DNA from: Mariprofundaceae bacterium
GTDB lineage: Bacteria; Pseudomonadota; Zetaproteobacteria; Mariprofundales; J009
Assembly: GCA_015489095.1 (NCBI GenBank)
Contig: WFMN01000071.1
Span: forward strand, 1 to 10,059
Direction of reading: 5' to 3'
Length of the DNA: 10,059 bases
The position numbers were made by a program, and so were the translations under genes. Below, piece by piece: positions 5,514 to 10,059 of the stretch. Every line of letters begins with the position of its first letter. Within the stretch, counting starts at the first letter, position 1. Under the pieces are notes generated by a model. It ran no database searches, was not told the DNA's origin, and saw only the letters and a program-made list of their open reading frames with translations.

Positions 5514-6384
5514 CCTCGATCCGCGCCTCGATGGGCGGGTGGGTGGCAAACAGGTGGGCGATGGCGTTCTTGTTGTAGATCTTCAGCGTCGCCAGCGCAT
5601 CCTCGGTCACGGGTTGATCCTCGCGTAGCTGACGGCTTGTCAGATAATCGATCTTGCGTAGCGCGCTGATCATGGCGTCGCCGCCCACGGTACGGGCCGC
5701 GAAGGCGTCGGCACCGAACTCGCGGTGGCGGGAAAACCAGCTGATCGGAATCATCGCCAGAATCGAGAAGACAAACTGCAGCAACATGTAGATCATAAAG
5801 CCGGCGAAGGCGTTGCGCTCCTCGATTGGCCGCGAAATGACGCGGGCGAGGAAATAGACGAAGGTGTTCATCAACCCCTGCAACAGCGTGGTTGCCAGCA
5901 TATCCCCGTTGACGACATGCCCCATTTCATGCGCCAGTACGGCGCGCAGTTCGTGGTCGTTGAGGTTGGTGGCCAAGCCCGACGAGACCGCCACCATCGC
6001 CGAGTTGCGGCTGGGACCGGTGGCGAAGGCGTTGGGGGTGTCGTCCCAATAGACCCACACCTCCGGCATCTTGATCCCCTCCCGTTGGGCGATCTCGCGC
6101 ACCGTTTCATAAACCAGCCGCTCTTTCGGGGTGGCCGGGGTGATCACCTGCTGCATCTGCAGGCTGCGTTGTACCATCGTTTTGGACATCAACAGCGAGA
6201 TGAAGGCGCCGCCGAAGCCGAACACCATCGCCCACGCGAAGTCCATGCCCGCCAGCGAGCCGCGCAGGTCGATGCCGAAGGCGGGCAGGATGAAGTTGAT
6301 CAGGATGGTGCCGCTGATCGACAAGGTGGTGAATATCAGCAGGTTGGCGACAATCAGTAGAAATATGCCTTTGAGTGATCGCAT
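5494..6384 (-). CDS. htpX: membrane zinc metalloprotease HtpX
   Basis: A 296-residue M48-family protease of the inner membrane that degrades damaged membrane proteins. It has two N-terminal membrane segments (about 5-30 and 47-67), then the cytosolic protease domain with the zinc motif HEMGH (152-156) and the third ligand E222 in REFGADAFAA. Further hydrophobic segments are at about 165-182 and 193-213. Length and residue positions match E. coli HtpX closely. The start is supported by AAAGGAG 6 nt before the ATG. It is divergent from lon across 112 bp and convergent with the FTR1 gene, whose 3' end it overlaps. Its promoter region has a CTTGAAC element that could serve sigma70 or a heat-shock sigma factor. 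Confidence 0.95.
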   Translation of the reverse strand: MRSLKGIFLLIVANLLIFTTLSISGTILINFILPAFGIDLRGSLAGMDFAWAMVFGFGGAFISLLMSKTMVQRSLQMQQVITPATPKERLVYETVREIAQREGIKMPEVWVYWDDTPNAFATGPSRNSAMVAVSSGLATNLNDHELRAVLAHEMGHVVNGDMLATTLLQGLMNTFVYFLARVISRPIEERNAFAGFMIYMLLQFVFSILAMIPISWFSRHREFGADAFAARTVGGDAMISALRKIDYLTSRQLREDQPVTEDALATLKIYNKNAIAHLFATHPPIEARIEAIRRMG

Positions 6385-6418
6385 GGTTTACTCCTTTGGT
6401 CGTTGGTTGGTTGTTGTA

Positions 6419-6448
6419 CCTGTAGGGCGCGGATTCGATCGGTTCAAG
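6419..6448 (-). promoter_or_regulatory. candidate htpX promoter
   Basis: On the minus strand CTTGAAC (6448-6442) is followed 14 bp later by CCCTACA (6427-6421), which loosely fits a heat-shock sigma pattern (CTTGAAA, then CCCCATnT). Read as sigma70, TTGAAC, 17 bp, TACAGG is weak. It would leave a leader of about 30 nt that includes the Shine-Dalgarno. Confidence 0.35.
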
Positions 6449-6460
6449 CCGCCGCGCCGC

Positions 6461-6490
6461 CTTGAAAACGGGTGGGGCATCCTCTACAAA
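6461..6490 (+). promoter_or_regulatory. candidate lon promoter
   Basis: CTTGAAA (6461-6467) contains a -35-like TTGAAA. A 17-bp spacer leads to TACAAA (6485-6490, 4 of 6). Transcription would start close to 6497, the A of the ATG. The CTTGAAA also equals the -35 consensus of the heat-shock sigma factor, which drives lon in E. coli, but the matching CCCCAT element is not present at a good distance. Confidence 0.45.
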
Positions 6491-6496
6491 TCGCGC

Positions 6497-8965
6497 ATGA
6501 CACACCACAACCTTGACGATGACGACAGCAATCTGGACGCGACCGATGAAGCGACCGTGAACGACCGCGACGCGGTGCAAGCGGAGATTGAGGTCGCCTT
6601 GGAGGAGGACGCCTCGCTGGTTCCGAGCGACCAATCGCTGCCGGAGACCCTGCAGATCCTCCCGCTCTCCAATCGCCCGCTCTTTCCGGGGCTGATTGTG
6701 CCGCTGGTCTATGAAAGCGACCAGTTGATGGCGCAGATCCGCGCCTTTGCCGCCTCGGGCAACAACATCATCGGCCTGCTGTTGGTCGCCGACGAGGATG
6801 GCGATTTTTCCACCGACAACCTGTGCGAGGTCGGTGTGGCGGCGCGGGTGATCAAGGCGATCGAGATCGAGGATCACGGCCTCCATCTGGTGGTGGAGTG
6901 TCTCGAGCGTTTTTCGGTGCGCGAATGGGTTGCCGGGCGGGGCGAGGGAGCCCCCGAGGGAACGATCTTCGCCAAGGTGACCTACCACCTCGCCACCGAC
7001 TACAGCGACAACATCCAACTGCGCGCCTACACCGTTGCCATTATCAACACCATCAAGGAGCTGCTGAAGCACAACCCGCTCTACGAGGAGGAGCTGCGCC
7101 TCTTCTCCACCCGCTTTACGGTGGATGATCCCGGGCGGCTGGCCGATTTCGCCGCCGGCCTGACCACGGCCGATCGCGACGAGCTGCAGAAGGTGCTGGC
7201 GACCATTCCCATCTTCCCCCGCATGAAGATGGTGATGACCCTGCTCAACCGCGAACTCAATGTGAGCAAGGTGCAGCATAAGATCCGCGACAGCGTTGAG
7301 CAGCGGGTCTCCGAGCAGCAGCGCAAGTTCTTTCTGCAGGAGCAGCTGCGCGAGATCAAGCGCGAACTCGGCATCGAGGTCGATCCCAAGCAGGAGCTGA
7401 TCACCAAGCTGCGCAAGCGGGCGAAGAAACTCTCCTTTACCGAGGAGGCGGCCGCTGTGTTCGAGGAGGAGATCAACAAGCTGGAGTCGCTGGATCCTTC
7501 CATGCCGGATCACGCCGTCACCCGCAACTATCTGGACTGGCTGCTGTCGGTGCCGTGGGGCAAGCGGGCGCGCGATCGCTACAACCTCGCCCGCGCCGAG
7601 CAGGCGCTCAACCGCCACCACGCGGGGTTGGAGGATATCAAGGAGCGCATTCTGGAGTTTATCGCGGTGGGAGCGCGCAAAAAGGAGCTCGGCGGCTCGA
7701 TTCTGCTCTTTGTCGGCGCGCCGGGCGTGGGCAAAACCAGCCTCGGCAAGGCGATCGCCGAGGCGATCAACCGCCCCTTCTACCGCTTTTCCGTCGGCGG
7801 CATGCACGACGAGGCCGAAATCAAGGGGCATCGCCGCACCTATATCGGCTCGATGCCGGGCAAGTTTGTGCAGGCGCTGAAGCAGGTGAAGGTCAGCAAC
7901 CCGGTGATCATGATCGACGAGGTGGATAAGATCGGCAGCGGCGCCCGTGGCGACCCCGCCAGCGCCCTGTTGGAGGCGCTGGATCCGGAACAGAACAGCG
8001 AGTTCCTTGATCACTACCTCGATGTCCGGGTTGACCTCTCGCAGGTGCTGTTCCTACTCACCGCCAACCAGCTCGACACCATTCCGGCGCCGCTGCGGGA
8101 TCGGGCGGAGATCATCCGTCTGCCCGGCTACATGGCATCGGAAAAGGAGGCCATCGCCCGCAAGCACCTGATTCCGCGCCAGATGAAGGAACACGCGATG
8201 AAACGGGACGATATGCGTTTCACCCCCGCGGCGGTTCATCATCTGGTGGAGTATTACGCCCGCGAGCCGGGGGTGCGGCAGTTGGAGCAGTTGATCAAGA
8301 AGGCGCTGCGCAAGGGCGCCCATCGCCTGATGGCGGGCAAACTGACCGCGCCCATCACCGTGGGGGTACAGAACCTATCCGATTTTGTCGGCAAGCCGCG
8401 TTTTCAGCGCGAGCCCCTGCGGCGTGAGGTGGGGCTGGCCACCGGCTTGGCGTGGACGGCGATGGGCGGGGTGACGCTCTCGCTGGAGGCGGCGGTGATC
8501 CATCAGGATCGGCGCGGGCTGAAGGTGACCGGCCAGTTGGGCAAGGTGATGCAGGAGTCGGCGGAGATCGCCTTCTCCTATATCTGCTCCCATCTGCAGC
8601 GGTTCGGTGCCGACAGCGCCTTTTACGACAAGGCGTGGGTGCATCTCCATGTGCCGGAGGGAGCGGTGCCCAAGGATGGCCCCTCCGCCGGCATCACGCT
8701 GGCCACCGCGCTGCTGTCACTGGCGCTCGATCGGGCGCCGGCGCCGCTGGCGATGACCGGTGAACTGACCCTGAACGGCGATGTCCTCGCCATCGGCGGG
8801 GTGCGCGAGAAGCTGCTGGCGGCCAAGCGGCTCGGCATCAAGGAGGTGATCCTCCCCAAAGAGAACGCGGTCGATGTCCACGAACTCCCCGACTCGGTCG
8901 CCGACGGGCTGACCCTGCACTATGTCGCCCGTTTCGACGAGGTAGCCAAGCTGATGTTCCCCTAG
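6497..8965 (+). CDS. lon: ATP-dependent Lon protease (LonA type)
   Basis: An 822-residue cytosolic AAA+ serine protease that unfolds and degrades damaged and regulatory proteins. The substrate-binding N-domain begins near residue 51 (LQILPLSNRPLFPG). Walker A GAPGVGKTS starts at 407 (K413) and Walker B is IMIDEVDK with D474/E475. The arginine-rich GHRRTYIG and RGDPASALLE motifs are present. The protease domain has the Ser-Lys dyad S730 (PKDGPSAGI) and K772 (GGVREKL). Residues 1-50 are an unusual extension with 16 acidic and one basic residue. Sequence details (SVGGMHDEAEIKGHRR, GSMPGKFVQALK) differ from E. coli Lon and suggest the second LonA subtype found as a paralogue in some Proteobacteria, so a further lon copy may exist. 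The start is the ATG at 6497; there is no Shine-Dalgarno, and the reading frame is open upstream but inside the antisense of htpX. Confidence 0.93.
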   Translation: MTHHNLDDDDSNLDATDEATVNDRDAVQAEIEVALEEDASLVPSDQSLPETLQILPLSNRPLFPGLIVPLVYESDQLMAQIRAFAASGNNIIGLLLVADEDGDFSTDNLCEVGVAARVIKAIEIEDHGLHLVVECLERFSVREWVAGRGEGAPEGTIFAKVTYHLATDYSDNIQLRAYTVAIINTIKELLKHNPLYEEELRLFSTRFTVDDPGRLADFAAGLTTADRDELQKVLATIPIFPRMKMVMTLLNRELNVSKVQHKIRDSVEQRVSEQQRKFFLQEQLREIKRELGIEVDPKQELITKLRKRAKKLSFTEEAAAVFEEEINKLESLDPSMPDHAVTRNYLDWLLSVPWGKRARDRYNLARAEQALNRHHAGLEDIKERILEFIAVGARKKELGGSILLFVGAPGVGKTSLGKAIAEAINRPFYRFSVGGMHDEAEIKGHRRTYIGSMPGKFVQALKQVKVSNPVIMIDEVDKIGSGARGDPASALLEALDPEQNSEFLDHYLDVRVDLSQVLFLLTANQLDTIPAPLRDRAEIIRLPGYMASEKEAIARKHLIPRQMKEHAMKRDDMRFTPAAVHHLVEYYAREPGVRQLEQLIKKALRKGAHRLMAGKLTAPITVGVQNLSDFVGKPRFQREPLRREVGLATGLAWTAMGGVTLSLEAAVIHQDRRGLKVTGQLGKVMQESAEIAFSYICSHLQRFGADSAFYDKAWVHLHVPEGAVPKDGPSAGITLATALLSLALDRAPAPLAMTGELTLNGDVLAIGGVREKLLAAKRLGIKEVILPKENAVDVHELPDSVADGLTLHYVARFDEVAKLMFP

Positions 8966-8987
8966 CCGGTCGATCGAGCTCCGGCTA
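8963..8987. terminator. inverted repeat joining two convergent stop codons
   Basis: TAGCCGG (8963-8969) and CCGGCTA (8981-8987) form a perfect 7-bp stem with an 11-nt loop. The outer bases of each arm are the stop codons of lon and of the cyclase gene. It could act as a hairpin at both mRNA ends. There is no U-tract on either side, so simple intrinsic termination is doubtful. Confidence 0.35.
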
Positions 8988-9902
8988 AGGTGTGCTGGGT
9001 GCCTGCACCACCCGGTTGCGTCCACCCGCCTTGGCGGCGTAGAGCGCATCGTCGGCTTGCTGAAGTAGCTGTTCGGGCTGGTCATCGCTGGTAGGAATCG
9101 CGGTGACCACCCCCAAGCTCAGGGTGACATGGTCGGCAATCTCCGAAGCGGTGTGGGGAATGGCGGCCTGCTCCACATGGGCACGCATTTTTTCGGCCAT
9201 CGCCATTGCCGCCTTTGTCTCCGTCTCCGGCAGCAGTGCCACAAACTCTTCGCCGCCATAACGGGCGATAAAATCGGTGGAACGGGCAAGGGAATCCTTG
9301 AAGATGGCAGCGACACGCATCAGGCATTCGTCGCCCGCCTGATGGCCGTAGTGATCGTTGAACCGTTTGAAATAATCGATGTCGGCAAAGATAACGGAGA
9401 GCGGAGCGGCGGAACGGCGTTGGCGGTTCCACTCCTGCTGTAACGACTCATCAAGCCGGCGGCGATTGGCGATATTGGTCAGCGCATCGGTACAGGTAAG
9501 CTGCTCCAGCAGGTCGCTTTTGCGCTTCAACTCCAAGTGGGTCTTGACCCTTGCCATCACAATCGGAATGGAGAAGGGCTTGCTGATGTAGTCCACCGCA
9601 CCTAGGTCAAACCCGCGCACCTCATCGACCATTGCGGTTTTCGCGGTGACGAAGATGATCGGTATCGCATGGGTGCGCGCATCGCTTTTCAACCGCCGGC
9701 ACACCTCGTAGCCATCCATATCCGGCATCATGATATCGAGCAGGATAAGATCGGGTTGTGGCTGTGCGGAGGCGATTTCCAGCGCCTTGCTCCCGCTTGT
9801 CGCTAGGCTCACCGCGTATTCCTTGCGCAAGGCCTCTCCCAGCACCTTGATGTTCATGGGTATGTCATCAACGATCAGGATTCTTGTCCTATCCATCTTC
9901 AT
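8985..9902 (-). CDS. PleD-like response regulator with diguanylate cyclase domain
   Basis: A 305-residue cytosolic protein that makes c-di-GMP from two GTP when phosphorylated. The receiver domain (about 6-122) has acidic D12/D13, phosphoacceptor D56 in LLDIMMPD, T86 and K108. The GGDEF domain (about 135-300) has the active motif GGEEF (216-220) and metal residue D174. The product-inhibition site RSTD (207-210) sits five residues before GGEEF, as in feedback-inhibited cyclases, so the enzyme looks active and self-limiting. The start is ATG at 9902, with GGAG 8 nt upstream inside the preceding gene. A second ATG two codons later is possible. It overlaps the upstream partial gene by 14 nt, which points to an operon and coupled translation. 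The convergent lon stop codon is only 19 bp from its own. Confidence 0.93.
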   Translation of the reverse strand: MKMDRTRILIVDDIPMNIKVLGEALRKEYAVSLATSGSKALEIASAQPQPDLILLDIMMPDMDGYEVCRRLKSDARTHAIPIIFVTAKTAMVDEVRGFDLGAVDYISKPFSIPIVMARVKTHLELKRKSDLLEQLTCTDALTNIANRRRLDESLQQEWNRQRRSAAPLSVIFADIDYFKRFNDHYGHQAGDECLMRVAAIFKDSLARSTDFIARYGGEEFVALLPETETKAAMAMAEKMRAHVEQAAIPHTASEIADHVTLSLGVVTAIPTSDDQPEQLLQQADDALYAAKAGGRNRVVQAPSTP

Positions 9903-10059
9903 GGTGCTGGCTCCGTTGTAGTTGGGATGCGATGGCTTTCAGCAGAGTGGCGGCACGCGCAAAATCGAATGTGTTAATCGCCTGTTCGAGTTGAACCATC
10001 TGCGGATCCACCGCGGGATGACGCAGCACCTCCTTCAGTCGATGAAAAGACTCATCCGC
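9889..10059 (-). CDS. C-terminal fragment of an upstream gene, possibly a hybrid sensor kinase
   Basis: An open frame of 56 codons enters from the window edge and stops at 9889-9891, inside the start of the cyclase gene. The visible tail includes LEQAINTFDFARAATLLKAI. Tails of this kind (a short helix pair with an acidic-hydrophobic FDF centre) are often seen at the end of hybrid histidine kinases with receiver or Hpt domains. A kinase here would make sense as the phosphodonor of the PleD-like regulator. The kinase domain is outside the window, so the function is inferred; that a coding frame overlaps and precedes the cyclase gene is better supported. Confidence 0.6.
   Translation of the reverse strand, partial: ADESFHRLKEVLRHPAVDPQMVQLEQAINTFDFARAATLLKAIASQLQRSQHHEDG

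Noticed and set aside
5492..5515. GGCTA/TAGCC dyad at the FTR1 and htpX stop codons as a terminator
   Set aside because: A 5-bp stem with a 14-nt loop and no U-tract is too weak; convergent TAG stops are complementary by default.
5725..6360. 211-codon plus-strand frame inside htpX
   Set aside because: It is antisense to the catalytic domain of HtpX, has no ribosome site and no known motif.
6421..6440. Degenerate REP (GTAG followed by a GC-rich stretch) between htpX and lon
   Set aside because: It shares the GTAG head but has no clean palindrome or CGA end, and it overlaps the candidate htpX promoter.
6107..8014. 635-codon open frame antisense to lon and the start of htpX
   Set aside because: High GC makes long shadow frames common. 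Its product is rich in His, Gln, Arg and Leu with no recognisable domain, and the opposite strand encodes clear Lon and HtpX motifs.

Overview
This is a GC-rich bacterial window with dense coding on both strands. The protein set (HtpX, Lon, a Fur-family regulator with an E. coli-like Fur box, an FTR1/EfeU iron permease, a PleD-like diguanylate cyclase) and the REPIN-type repeats with GTAG heads point to a Pseudomonadota bacterium, perhaps a gammaproteobacterium or a neighbouring lineage. The sequence alone does not support a genus.

Layout, left to right. (1) 1-321 has no gene. It holds two tandem 97-bp units, each carrying a REPIN (two REP hairpins in inverted orientation). (2) 322-2410, minus strand: a small four-helix membrane protein followed by a two-helix potassium channel with two RCK nucleotide-binding domains. 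(3) 2411-2584 is intergenic, with a third REPIN whose 63-bp core is identical to the first, a 16-bp palindrome and a weak promoter candidate. (4) 2585-3550, minus: a six-helix voltage-gated-type K+ channel. (5) 3670-4242, plus, divergent from the channel: a stand-alone GAF-domain protein. (6) 4249-5513, plus: a Fur-controlled two-gene iron operon, a short Fur-family regulator overlapping by ATGA with an FTR1 permease. (7) 5494-6384, minus, HtpX and 6497-8965, plus, a Lon protease are divergent from one short promoter region. HtpX converges on the FTR1 gene with a 20-bp antisense overlap. (8) 8985-10059, minus: a PleD-like response regulator/diguanylate cyclase, preceded by the overlapping tail of a larger gene cut by the window edge, possibly a hybrid sensor kinase.

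How the genes work together. The left third is a potassium-flux locus with two differently gated channels, one sensing cytosolic ligands through RCK domains and one sensing voltage. The middle is an iron-responsive unit: the promoter has a consensus -35, a near-consensus -10 and a 17/19 Fur operator between them, so iron-loaded Fur should shut it. The right half is membrane and cytosolic protein quality control (HtpX, Lon), then a c-di-GMP output module.

The signals most worth following are: Fur and Lon genes that both appear to be transcribed without a leader; the Fur plus FTR1 operon without EfeO/EfeB; the small membrane protein upstream of the RCK channel; and REPIN copies whose only stem-region differences fall in the loops. 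I see no CRISPR array, insertion sequence, tRNA or rRNA gene, and no clear defence system.
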